Positions 33,462-42,006 of a DNA stretch of 64,000 bases are shown piece after piece. Origin of the DNA: Cloacibacillus evryensis DSM 19522 (lineage in GTDB: Bacteria > Synergistota > Synergistia > Synergistales > Synergistaceae); the NCBI RefSeq assembly GCF_000585335.1, contig NZ_KK073872.1, forward strand, positions 1 to 64,000. The letters run 5' to 3'. Position 1 is the stretch's first letter. Each line of letters starts with the position of its first letter. A model generated the notes under the pieces. The model was not told where the DNA came from, made no database searches, and saw nothing but the letters and a program-made list of their open reading frames with translations. The position numbers and the translations under genes were made by a program.

Positions 33462-35341
33462 ACCCGGGGCGGGTGCCCCTCGCGCTGCGTGTCGCGGCCG
33501 CGGCGGCGCTCTCCGCGCTCTTTTTTATCCTTATCTGCAAATTCGACAATAAATACACATATCCGTCGCCTCAGCCCATCGGCGGCGTTCTTTGGCTTGA
33601 CGCGGCGGCCCTCAAAAAACACCCCGCCGGCTTCCTGCGCGACGGCTGGATAGTCTACCCCGGAAAATTGCTCACACCGCGCGAAATACGCGAGGGAAAA
33701 TGGCGCAGAGAAGAAATACGCATCGGCGGCGGCGCGCTCACCGACGGAAAATCACCCGTCGGCGCGGCAACATACCATCTGCGGATACGGCTGCCCGAAG
33801 AAGAGCGCGGCTACGCGCTCGAACTGCCGGAGATATTCTCCGCCTACAAACTTTACGTCAATGGCCATGAAACGGAACAGGTCGGCGACCCCGCGGCGGG
33901 GCTCGAACTTACCGGCGCGCGCCTCATAAGCTTCCGCGCCGCCTCATCCGCCGACATCGTAATCGCGGCGGCCAACAGAAACCACTTCTACGGCGGCCTC
34001 GTCTACCCGCCGGCATTCGGCGAAACGCGCGCCGTGCAGCGGATTATCCTCGCCCGCCTCGCAAGAGCGCTCGCCGTCGTCGCCTTTGCCCTCGCGTCGG
34101 CCGCGGCGTCGCTCTACTTCGCCGTTGCGCTGGCATACGTTCCGGCGCGGCTCTACTCGCTGCTCTGCCTCGCATTCATCGGCAGCTCAAGCTATCCCAT
34201 CATCCACGCGCTCTTCGACCTGCCGCTGCGTCCCTGGTACGCGCTGGAAATATTCTGCGGCTACCTCGCGATCGCCCTCGCCGTCACCCTTCACAATAGA
34301 ATATGCGGCGTAACGGGCCGCTGCGCCCGCGTGGTGGAATGCGCGGCATACCTGGTGGCCGCCGCCTCCCTCGCCTACGGCCTCCTCTCGCCGCGCCTGC
34401 CGTTCGCCGCGGAACTCTTCCCGGAAATGATATTCCTCTACAAAAGCGCCGTCGCGGCATACCTCATAAAAGGCGCGATCGGTGCGGGTACGGCCGGCAA
34501 AACGGAATCCTCGCCGCTGCCTTTGCTCTGCGCCGACGTATTCTTCGCCGCTTCCATCCTCTTTGACAGGATATACCCAGAATTTGAGCCGATAATCACC
34601 GGCTGGTTCCCAGAAATGGGAACATTCGCTCTCGTCGCCGCCATCGGCATTCAGCTCTGGCGCGACCTGGCGCAGGCATGGCGAGAACGCCGCGCACTGC
34701 GCGAAAACGAACGCCGCGCCGAAAAAGAGCTCGGCATCCACCTCTCATACATCGAAGCCCTGCGCGAAAAAATAGACGAAAACCGCCGCTTCCGCCACGA
34801 CCACCGCCAGCTCCTCCACACACTGACGGCGCTTGCGGCGGGAGGCGACGAAAAGACGCTCCACGAATACATCAAAAACCTTGAAAACGCCGCGCCGCCC
34901 GCCTCCGCCGTCAAATACTCCGAAAACGCCGTAATCGACGCGCTCATCGGCCACTACGCCGCGGCGGCGAAAAAGAACGGCCTGCCTTTCGACGTGATCG
35001 CCCCCATCCCCGCAGACTTCGCCCTCAGCGACACGGAACTTTGCCGCGTGCTAGGCAACCTGATAGAAAACGCCGCGGACGCCGCAGCCGGCGCGAAAGC
35101 CCCATACGTGCGCGTCTCCGGCTCCGAAACCAACGCGCAGAGCATCATCATAATAGCAAACAGCTACGGCGGCACAATAAAAAAGAGAGGCGGAAAATAC
35201 CTCTCCTCCAAACACGAAGGCGCGGGACTCGGCATCGCCTCCGCGCAAAAAATAGCCGAACAAAACGGCGGCTCGCTCATCATCGAAACGACGGAAAAGA
35301 CCTTCACCGCCACGCTGTTCCTGCCGAAAGCGGGACGGTAA
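33458..35341 (+). CDS. Membrane sensor histidine kinase (GHKL, AgrC/CitS-like core)
   Basis: The 627-aa protein has an N-terminal helix, an extracytoplasmic beta-sandwich region (about 55-185) resembling 7TMR-DISM-type sensor domains, then about seven membrane segments (about 190-405). A coiled region leads to the phosphoacceptor motif FRHDHRQLLHTL (about 443-454). The ATP-binding domain has NLIENAADAA (N box, about 533) and GAGLGIASAQKIAEQNGGSL (G box, about 588). No response regulator lies nearby. Overlap with the secreted protein gene suggests they act together. Confidence 0.85.
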   Translation: MNPGRVPLALRVAAAAALSALFFILICKFDNKYTYPSPQPIGGVLWLDAAALKKHPAGFLRDGWIVYPGKLLTPREIREGKWRREEIRIGGGALTDGKSPVGAATYHLRIRLPEEERGYALELPEIFSAYKLYVNGHETEQVGDPAAGLELTGARLISFRAASSADIVIAAANRNHFYGGLVYPPAFGETRAVQRIILARLARALAVVAFALASAAASLYFAVALAYVPARLYSLLCLAFIGSSSYPIIHALFDLPLRPWYALEIFCGYLAIALAVTLHNRICGVTGRCARVVECAAYLVAAASLAYGLLSPRLPFAAELFPEMIFLYKSAVAAYLIKGAIGAGTAGKTESSPLPLLCADVFFAASILFDRIYPEFEPIITGWFPEMGTFALVAAIGIQLWRDLAQAWRERRALRENERRAEKELGIHLSYIEALREKIDENRRFRHDHRQLLHTLTALAAGGDEKTLHEYIKNLENAAPPASAVKYSENAVIDALIGHYAAAAKKNGLPFDVIAPIPADFALSDTELCRVLGNLIENAADAAAGAKAPYVRVSGSETNAQSIIIIANSYGGTIKKRGGKYLSSKHEGAGLGIASAQKIAEQNGGSLIIETTEKTFTATLFLPKAGR

Positions 35342-35480
35342 ACTGCAATTTAGCGCCCTTCCGTCGCTCCGGCCTCCGAGCCGGAGCCTAGGCGCTTGGG
35401 GTTTTTGCTTTACAATCGATGTTGGAACAAACCTGAAGCCTCTGGATGCCTGGTCAAGCCCGGCATGACAGGATAAATCG
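35342..35480. repeat. Repeat module after the kinase gene
   Basis: The module starting TTTTGCTTTACAATCGATG matches 31711-31793 with few differences, including the GGTCAAGCCCGGCATGACA hairpin. An adjacent CTCCGGCC/GGAGCC palindrome matches those at 31670-31700. The same module bounds the secreted-protein/kinase pair on both sides. Confidence 0.75.
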
Positions 35481-35499
35481 CGCTTCTAAGCGCCGATTT

Positions 35500-35982
35500 T
35501 CATTGGTTCAGATGCTGCGCTTCATGCATCAGCAGAAAACTCTTTACGTCAAGGCCGCCGCCGAAGCCGACAAGTTTTCCGTCCGAACCTATGACGCGGT
35601 GGCAGGGAATTATGATCGCGATCGGGTTCCTGTTGTTTGCCAGCCCCACCGCGCGAAAACCCTTCGGCGAACCCACGGCCCGCGCGATATCGCCGTAGGT
35701 CGTCGTAGCGCCGTAGGGTATCCGCAGCAGCGCCTCCCAGCAGCGCAGCTGGAACGGCGTTCCCTTGGGTGCGAGCGGGAGTTCGAAGCTCTTACGTTCT
35801 CCGGTGAAATATTCGCCTAACTGCCGGCACGCCTCGGCGAGAAGCGGCGTTTCACTCATCATCAAGTCTCCGCCGGGGTGGGTGCCGCTGCTGGCGAAAT
35901 GCAGATCGGTCAGCTTACCATCATCTTCGCCAAGCGTCAGAGTCCCGACTCCGTCAAAATAATATTTCGCGTAACATTTCAT
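35500..35982 (-). CDS. ogt: Methylated-DNA--[protein]-cysteine S-methyltransferase
   Basis: The 160-aa protein repairs O6-alkylguanine by transferring the alkyl group to its own Cys. The active site is IIIPCHRVIGSDGKLVGFGGG (about residues 124-144), preceded by the DNA-binding segment PYGATTTYGDIARAVGSPKGFRAVGLANNRNP. Its length fits Ogt-type single-domain enzymes. The ATG at 35982 (MKCYAKYYF) follows GGGGTG; the frame extends to 36024. The 3' end nearly touches a repeat module. Confidence 0.95.
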   Translation of the reverse strand: MKCYAKYYFDGVGTLTLGEDDGKLTDLHFASSGTHPGGDLMMSETPLLAEACRQLGEYFTGERKSFELPLAPKGTPFQLRCWEALLRIPYGATTTYGDIARAVGSPKGFRAVGLANNRNPIAIIIPCHRVIGSDGKLVGFGGGLDVKSFLLMHEAQHLNQ

Positions 35983-36711
35983 GACGACACCCCATTTTTT
36001 TTGGTTTGATTGACCAGACGACAATATATTAATCCATATCGCCAGGTTTTATATACTGTTTATTATGCACAATTTTTCTCAAACCTATTATCTCTTTTAT
36101 ACCAACTTTTGTCATAAATCAATAAAATCATATCCCTCTGGGGTTTTCTCCATTTGACTTCTTAAAAATTTTTGTTTAGACTATATTCGTTTTCTTAAAA
36201 AGAAAAATTTTTATCTTAGGAGAACAGGGAAATTATACCTTATAATCTGGAAATACGATAAAAAACCATAAAAAAGACGGCGTGACACGAACGGAGCTCT
36301 CCGAGTTCCGTGAGATGCGGCCGGCGGTTTGGTACTTTACAGCATTTTCGCCGCATAACAACGTGAAGAACACCGCAGCTCTTTATAGAGATAGATTTAT
36401 ATGATTTTTTATAAATAATGTATAATATATCGTGGATTATGTTATTATCTGTTTTTCGGCATTGCGATTTCACCGCGTTAAAGTTCTGCCTGATCTATTT
36501 CATACAGGCGGACAATTTTTGGACGTAACCGGATAAAGAGGGCGGCGGCATTTTTCTAAGTTCCTTTTTATCTCTTTATTTATAATTTTTCTATTATCAG
36601 TTATCTGATAATAGAATGGTTTTAAAAAAACAAAAAGAGGAAATGCCACGGGGGACTGGTATTTCCCGATTTCGGATAAAAATATATTGAATGAAAAAGA
36701 GGGAAGTTGAA
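35983..36711. other. AT-rich gene-free region with a perfect inverted repeat
   Basis: About 730 bp without a supportable gene. The notable feature is a perfect inverted repeat CTATTATCAG-TTAT-CTGATAATAG at 36591-36614, about 100 bp before the AspA/AstE-type gene, without a T-run; it reads as a possible operator. An open frame of 77 codons at 36240-36473 (minus) shows no ribosome site or family features. Confidence 0.5.
36591..36614. promoter_or_regulatory. Perfect 10-bp inverted repeat (possible operator)
   Basis: CTATTATCAG and CTGATAATAG are separated by TTAT, upstream of the AspA/AstE-like gene. It lacks a U-tract, so a protein-binding site is more likely than a terminator. No regulator is known. 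Confidence 0.35.
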
Positions 36712-37653
36712 ATGGGAGGAAAAAAGACAGAGCTACTACAATTCCAGACAGAGGAAGGCCGGAAGTTCGAACTTCCCGTCGCTTTGGTGATCGGCGACGC
36801 CGAAGGACCTGACGCGGTCGTCACCGCGGGAATACACGGAGGCGAATTCTGCGGCGTGCTGGCGGCGGTAAAGCTGTTTCGAGAGCTATCTCCGTCTGAT
36901 GTCAAAGGCAGCGTAAAGATAATCACCGTGTGCGATACCTCCGCTTTTGAATCGCGCCGCGTGTCGCTTTCTCCCTTGGGCGGCGACAACCTGAACCGCA
37001 ACTTCCCGGGCAGGACGAAGGGAGATCACAGGGATATGCTGGCGGCAAAAATTTTTGACGAGATAAAGGGCGCCGACTATCATATGGATCTTCACTGCGG
37101 CGAAGTGCTGGAAAGGTCCGCGCCATTCGCAATATATCATCGGGGCCGAAAAGGCGATCTCAACGACCGTTCACATGAGATGGCCTATTACTATGGCCTG
37201 CCCAATATCATGATTACTGAAACGGATGGGCGCTGGTCGGACAAAGGCACCTGCTACGCAAGCGTCTACGAAAATATCGGCATTCCCTCAGTCTTGTTCC
37301 AGACCGGAGGGCTGGGGATCGCCTCGGCCGACAACGTGAACACCCACACCGAGGGAATAAAAAACGTCATGCGCCGTTTCGGGTCGTTACGCGGCAGCGT
37401 CCAGCCGGTAGGACGGCCGCAGATATTTGAAAACATGGAGCTGGTGTGCACAAAGGGAAGCGGTATCCACTACAGAAGGGTCAACGTAGGAGACGCCGTC
37501 AAACGCGGCCAGATGATAGGGATGCTCACCGACTATTTCGGCACGCCGACGGAAAAGATCCTCTCGCCGATCGACGGCAAGGTCCTGTTTATATCCGAAA
37601 GCTCCGCGATGTCCGAAAGGGACTTCGTCGCCGCCATCGGAGTCGGCCGCTGA
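36712..37653 (+). CDS. AspA/AstE (M14-type) zinc amidohydrolase/deacylase
   Basis: The 313-aa protein fits the succinylglutamate desuccinylase/aspartoacylase family. Zinc ligands are visible as AGIHGGEFCG (His and Glu, about residues 42-45) and a later His in YHMDLHCGE (about 130). NLNRNFPG gives the substrate-contact Arg pair. The C-terminal beta domain ends VLFISESSAMSERDFVAAIGV. Members remove acyl groups from N-acyl amino acids. The ATG at 36712 follows GAGGGAAG; the frame extends seven codons upstream. It stands alone between repeat-rich regions. Confidence 0.88.
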   Translation: MGGKKTELLQFQTEEGRKFELPVALVIGDAEGPDAVVTAGIHGGEFCGVLAAVKLFRELSPSDVKGSVKIITVCDTSAFESRRVSLSPLGGDNLNRNFPGRTKGDHRDMLAAKIFDEIKGADYHMDLHCGEVLERSAPFAIYHRGRKGDLNDRSHEMAYYYGLPNIMITETDGRWSDKGTCYASVYENIGIPSVLFQTGGLGIASADNVNTHTEGIKNVMRRFGSLRGSVQPVGRPQIFENMELVCTKGSGIHYRRVNVGDAVKRGQMIGMLTDYFGTPTEKILSPIDGKVLFISESSAMSERDFVAAIGVGR

Positions 37654-37917
37654 TGGGTGTGTCCGAAGTGTAAAAGAATAAAAACTGCGATTTATCTTGT
37701 CATGCCGGCACTGGTACTCCGTCGCCCCGGGCTTGCCCCGGGGCCAAGCGGCTCTATGTTTTTGCTCCACCAGCGCATGTAAAATCAACGCCACTTGGCT
37801 CCGGCTCGGAGGCCGGAGCGACGGGAGGGCAGAGCGGTAAATCGCAGTTTATCTTTACCCTTTCCTAAAGGAAATCAACGATAGCAGTTTTGCATAATAA
37901 CAAAAAAATCGGCGCGA
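37654..37917. repeat. Repeat modules before the IS element
   Basis: Gene-free DNA with the same vocabulary as 31226-32096 in the opposite orientation: AAACTGCGATTTATC, a CCCGGGCTTGCCCCGGG hairpin, GGCTCCGGCTCGGAGGCC, and the AATCGCAGTTTATC edge. From about 37840 it merges into a MITE-like copy whose body became the IS target duplication. Confidence 0.75.
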
Positions 37918-38105
37918 AGAAGTGCCGTAGGCTAAATAAGCCGGTCTCTGAGTACCGGAGCCGTATTCTCCATACGGCGATTGCAAGGCAATGTTCCCCG
38001 CCATTGGCGGGGAACTCTTTTCAAATTATCCACATTGCCGCGGCATGCGGGTGCGTTTGCCGCAGGACACTCAGGGGCCGGCTTATGACGCATACGGTGC
38101 TTATT
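37918..38105. repeat. 188-bp direct repeat (left target duplication; MITE-like copy 3)
   Basis: Identical base for base with 40225-40412. It is the body of a long-form MITE-like element (with the 84-bp centre) and abuts the left end of the IS. Together the two copies are the expected footprint of one insertion with an unusually long target duplication. Confidence 0.92.
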
Positions 38106-40224
38106 CCCGACTTCGGCACTTTTCTCAAAATACGATAATACGAACCATTAGTGAAATAGTGATTAACAAGTAGCACCAACAACTTCCAAATGTACCCCAA
38201 AAAGAGGGCAAAAAACCCAAAAATGTAGTACCTAGTGAATACTACCTATTGCTTTTCTCCCGGTTTTTAGATATAATGTCTTTATGTATATAAGAGCGAA
38301 TAAATCACCCAACAGCCCAAGGAAGGCAATACAGATCGTTGAATCGGTGCGGCACGGTAAGTCTGTCTCGACCCGGATCATCCAGCATATTGGCGTGGCT
38401 TATTCAGATGAAGAGGAGCAGCAGATGAGGGCTCTTGGAGCTAAGATCATCGAATCTCTGGAGCAGGAGAGGGCAAAGAAGGCTTCAAGCCAGACTCTTC
38501 TTTTTGAACCTTCCGTCGAGGAGGCGGAAGAAGGGATCTGCAGATATGAACGCCCGGTCGAAGATGGCGCGTATATAAAGATCTCGGATATGGTGAATGA
38601 AGCGACGATCATAGAGGGGCCGATGAACGCGGCAGAAAAGCTGTACGATCTTTTGGGGTTGGACCATATTTTCAAAAGCAGCGCGCGTGAGATGGGCAAG
38701 GTCTCTCTCTTGAAGCAGGCGCTTGCCAATACTATGGCTCACCCCTCCAGCAAGCGTGGCATGGTGCAGTGGCTTCGCGAAGCGTGCCGCAGCGAAGTCT
38801 CTGTGGACCGTATGTATCGACTCATGGATACTCTGTGCGAACGGGAAGAAACGGTAAAGAGGATAATAAAGAGCCAGACAGAGGGTCTTTTCGCGTCAAA
38901 ACCGACGCTTATCCTCTTTGACGCTACCACACTATATTACGAGAGCTTTAAAGAGGACGGTCTGCGGCAGTGTGGTTACAGCAAAGACGCAAAATTCAAA
39001 GAGACGCAGATAATAATGGCGCTGGCGGCGACGACGGAAGGGCTGCCGCTGTGGTATGAAATATTCCCAGGGAAAACGTGGGAAGGAGATTCAATAAAGT
39101 CGTTCGTCTCAGACTGGCGCAGAAACGTTTACGAGGAAAGCGGAGGCGTAGTGGTAGCCGACAGCGGCATGCTTACCAAAGAGAATATGGCAAAACTCAA
39201 CGAAGAAGGGCTGAACTATATCGTAGGCGCCCGCCTCAAATCGATGAAGAAAAGCGAGAAGGCAGAGATACTGGAGCTTTCGTCCTATACGTCGTTTACA
39301 GCGCCGGTTCATTGTTTTGACGAGGCAGACTCAGTTTCAGACACAGAAAACAAACGTATCCTTAAATACAAAGTAATGAAGCTGGAAGGCGGACGGAACC
39401 TGCTTGTCACCTGGGACAGCAAAAGAGCCGAAAAAGACGCCTGCGACAGGGAAGAACTTCTCACAAGATTGGAAAAGAAACTTAACGGCAGCGGTAAAGT
39501 AAAAGGGAAAAACCTCATAGGCAACAGAGGGACCTCGCGCTTCCTTAAAGTTGCGGAGGGAGAAAACGAAGCCAGTTACGAGCGTGACACGGTAAAAATA
39601 GAACAGGACGGCAAATGGGACGGCCTGCACGGAATAATGACCGATCTGCCGCTCGGGACGGAAGAAGAGATAAGAGAGGCGCTCTCCCGCTACCATTCAT
39701 TATGGAAAATAGAAGAGAGCTTCCGCATATCGAAGAGCGACCTTAAGATCCGTCCGATGTATCATTGGACGGAATCCAGGATACGCGGCCATATAGCGCT
39801 CTGCTACATATCCTTTGCGATGATGAGGCAGCTTCAGAAGAGACTGCTTCTTCAGCAGCAGGACCAGATGAGCGTGAAGCGAATCAGGGAGGCATTGCTC
39901 GGCGAAACGTCTGTAATAATAAGAGACAAAAGCAACGGAAGGCGTTTGCGCGTCCCGATGGAACAGACGTCAGAGATGAAAAAGATAAACAAAGTGCTTG
40001 GTATCAAACGCACCACCGTTCCGAGAGAAATAACGTCCATGGTCCAGTACAGGAACCGGTATAACTCCGTACAGTAAAGAAGAGCGTAAAAGAAGCGGAG
40101 TCCTCATAATTCATAATAATGAAAAACACAAGGTGCTGCATGCCCTACTAGTAAATGTAGTACCTTGTGTTTTTGAAAAGGCTTGATATCACCGGATTCG
40201 TGAGACAAAAGTGCCAAAGTCGGG
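38106..40224 (+). mobile_element. IS1634-family insertion sequence, intact (2119 bp)
   Basis: The ends are inverted: left CCCGACTTCGGCACTTTT, right the reverse complement of CCCGACTTTGGCACTTTT. A single full-length DDE transposase gene occupies most of the element. It is flanked by a perfect 188-bp direct repeat. Established knowledge: IS1634 and its relative IS1549 produce unusually long target duplications. A hairpin (AAACACAAGGT... ACCTTGTGTTTTT, about 40126-40173) after the transposase probably terminates transcription. Confidence 0.9.
38284..40077 (+). CDS. IS1634-family DDE transposase
   Basis: The 597-aa transposase carries an RNase-H-like DDE core with an inserted beta segment typical of the IS4-superfamily IS1634 group. 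Catalytic candidates are Asp in LILFDATTLYYES (about 213), Asp in VVVADSGML (about 293) and Glu in SLWKIEESFRISKS (about 477), the last in the family's Y/W-x-I-E-x-x-F-R setting. No frameshift or stop interrupts it and both IS ends are present, so it is potentially active. The start MYIRANKSPNS is the first ATG in the frame. Confidence 0.93.
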   Translation: MYIRANKSPNSPRKAIQIVESVRHGKSVSTRIIQHIGVAYSDEEEQQMRALGAKIIESLEQERAKKASSQTLLFEPSVEEAEEGICRYERPVEDGAYIKISDMVNEATIIEGPMNAAEKLYDLLGLDHIFKSSAREMGKVSLLKQALANTMAHPSSKRGMVQWLREACRSEVSVDRMYRLMDTLCEREETVKRIIKSQTEGLFASKPTLILFDATTLYYESFKEDGLRQCGYSKDAKFKETQIIMALAATTEGLPLWYEIFPGKTWEGDSIKSFVSDWRRNVYEESGGVVVADSGMLTKENMAKLNEEGLNYIVGARLKSMKKSEKAEILELSSYTSFTAPVHCFDEADSVSDTENKRILKYKVMKLEGGRNLLVTWDSKRAEKDACDREELLTRLEKKLNGSGKVKGKNLIGNRGTSRFLKVAEGENEASYERDTVKIEQDGKWDGLHGIMTDLPLGTEEEIREALSRYHSLWKIEESFRISKSDLKIRPMYHWTESRIRGHIALCYISFAMMRQLQKRLLLQQQDQMSVKRIREALLGETSVIIRDKSNGRRLRVPMEQTSEMKKINKVLGIKRTTVPREITSMVQYRNRYNSVQ

Positions 40225-40412
40225 AGAAGTGCCGTAGGCTAAATAAGCCGGTCTCTGAGTACCGGAGCCGTATTCTCCATACGGCGATTGCAAGGCAATG
40301 TTCCCCGCCATTGGCGGGGAACTCTTTTCAAATTATCCACATTGCCGCGGCATGCGGGTGCGTTTGCCGCAGGACACTCAGGGGCCGGCTTATGACGCAT
40401 ACGGTGCTTATT
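40225..40412. repeat. 188-bp direct repeat (right target duplication)
   Basis: Perfect copy of 37918-38105. It is followed by the rest of the MITE-like element's arm (CGTGCCGATTTTTATAAACG), so removing the IS and one copy rebuilds a complete long-form element ending right at ecfT. Confidence 0.92.
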
Positions 40413-40437
40413 CGTGCCGATTTTTATAAACGCCGAT

Positions 40438-41196
40438 TTACAGGATAAAGGCGACAAAAAATCCTACCGCGCTCACCGCGGCGGCCGCTGCCTCTTTTAT
40501 ACCGACGGGGTAGCGCTTGTAGCCGCTCTCACGGCGGCGCAGCTCGAAGCCGCGCAGTTGGGCGGCGACGGCGCTGTTTTCTATTTTACGGACGCAGGAA
40601 AGCAAAAGCGGCAGGCAGAGAGGGACGATGAGAGCCGCCTTTTTCAGCGGGTTGCGCACCTCGAAGTCTATCCCGCGCGCGCGCTGCGCCTCCATTACCT
40701 GAGCCATTTCCGAGGCTAGGGTGGGGATGAATTTAAGCGTCGCGGTCAGCGCGAAGGCGTACCGGTAGGGCAGGCGGCAGTTCTGCACGAGGGAGTTCGC
40801 GAGGTCGCCGCGCTGCGTGGCGGAGAGCGCCAGCATCAGCGGCAGGGAGGCGGCGATGAGCTTTGCCACCATCAGCAGCGAAAAGCGCAGCCCTTCGTCG
40901 GTGATCATCAGCGGCCCCGCCGCAAAGATCACCTGTCCGCCCCTCGCGCAGAGAAGCTGTATCACGAACAGCAGCGTTGATATTTTTACAAGCAAAAGGG
41001 CCATTGACAGAGCCTTCCTGCCGAGGCCCGAGATCGCCGCGGCCGCGACCGTCAGCGCCGCGATAAAGAGCGCGCCCGTGATGCTCTTCACGGCGAAGGC
41101 GGCCATGCCCGCCGCGAAGGCGATCAGTATCTTTACCGAAGGATTCAGGCGGTATATGAAACCGTCGCCGCCCGCGCAGTCAAAAAGTCCGTTCAT
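40438..41196 (-). CDS. ecfT: Energy-coupling factor transporter transmembrane protein EcfT
   Basis: The 252-aa membrane component has about five helices, and near the C-terminal side the coupling motifs: MAQVMEAQRARGIDF (first Ala-Arg-Gly, about 165-179) and AVAAQLRGFELRR (about 208-220), equivalent to the ARG/xRG motifs that contact the ATPases. It begins 1 bp after the upstream ATPase gene. It is the last gene of a T-box-led operon. Its stop lies just inside the repeat arm next to the IS duplication. Confidence 0.9.
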   Translation of the reverse strand: MNGLFDCAGGDGFIYRLNPSVKILIAFAAGMAAFAVKSITGALFIAALTVAAAAISGLGRKALSMALLLVKISTLLFVIQLLCARGGQVIFAAGPLMITDEGLRFSLLMVAKLIAASLPLMLALSATQRGDLANSLVQNCRLPYRYAFALTATLKFIPTLASEMAQVMEAQRARGIDFEVRNPLKKAALIVPLCLPLLLSCVRKIENSAVAAQLRGFELRRRESGYKRYPVGIKEAAAAAVSAVGFFVAFIL

Positions 41197-42006
41197 CTAT
41201 GCCACCATCCTCTTTTTTCTCTCTTTTATGATTTCTGCCATCTCGTCCACAGAACCGGCCTTCGCGAAGTCACCGCCGAGAATATCGGCCAATTCGCGCA
41301 TTTCGGTGCGGCGCAGCGAGGATCTCTCCATAAGCTCCCCGTCTGACAGCAGCTCCGCCGCCGGGCCGTGAGCCCTCACCGCGCCGCCTCCGACAACCAG
41401 CATCTCGTCGGCGGTCTCTTCGGCAAGCTCCATGTCATGCGTTACCATCAGCACCGTCGCTCCCCGCTCCCGCGCCTCTCTCAGCTTACGGGCGACGAAG
41501 CCGTACTGGCGGCAGTCGAGTCCGGATGTCGGCTCGTCGGCGATCAGAATCCTGGGCCTGCGCGCCAGCACCGAGGCCAGCGCAAGCATCTGACGTTCGC
41601 CCCGGCTCATGTAGAAGATCTCCTGATCCGGTGAAAATCCGAACTCCTCGATCATCTCCGCGGCGGCGTGTTCGGCCTCTTTGACGTTGGAACTTATGCA
41701 GCGCAGGCCGAACATTATCTCCTCATAGACGGTGGCGCGGCAGATCTGGCGGTCGGGATTCTGGAACAAAAAGCCGGTGAACGCGGCGAATGCGGCCCCC
41801 TTTTCCTTTGAGGTGCAAAGGCCGTTGCTTACGATCTCCCCGCCCGTGGGGCGCAGCAGCGCCGCCGCGAGGCGGCAGAGCGTCGATTTACCCGCGCCGT
41901 TCTCGCCGGCCACGGCGGTGAAGGAGCCGTCCGCGAGATGGAAAGAAATGTTTGAAAGCAGCGGGCCGTCTCCGTAGCTGTATGAGACATTCCTAAACTC
42001 TATCAT
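41197..42006 (-). CDS. ECF transporter ATP-binding protein (second ATPase)
   Basis: The 269-aa ABC ATPase has Walker A AGENGAGKST (about residues 33-42), a slightly divergent signature YMSRGERQMLALA (about 132-144) and Walker B ILIADEPTSGLD, followed by MVTHDMELAEE. Two ATPases plus EcfT and an S component form a dedicated ECF importer. It overlaps the first ATPase gene by 14 bp and touches ecfT. Confidence 0.92.
   Translation of the reverse strand: MIEFRNVSYSYGDGPLLSNISFHLADGSFTAVAGENGAGKSTLCRLAAALLRPTGGEIVSNGLCTSKEKGAAFAAFTGFLFQNPDRQICRATVYEEIMFGLRCISSNVKEAEHAAAEMIEEFGFSPDQEIFYMSRGERQMLALASVLARRPRILIADEPTSGLDCRQYGFVARKLREARERGATVLMVTHDMELAEETADEMLVVGGGAVRAHGPAAELLSDGELMERSSLRRTEMRELADILGGDFAKAGSVDEMAEIIKERKKRMVA

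Noticed and set aside
33458-35341. Chemoreceptor or transporter instead of a kinase
   Set aside because: The H box, N box and G box of a GHKL kinase are all present in order.
36240-36473. 77-codon minus-strand ORF
   Set aside because: AT-rich with no ribosome site or family pattern.
37918-40412. Composite transposon flanked by two resident MITE copies
   Set aside because: The two flanks are identical and join the IS ends exactly, and removing IS plus one copy restores a single complete element, so a target duplication is simpler.
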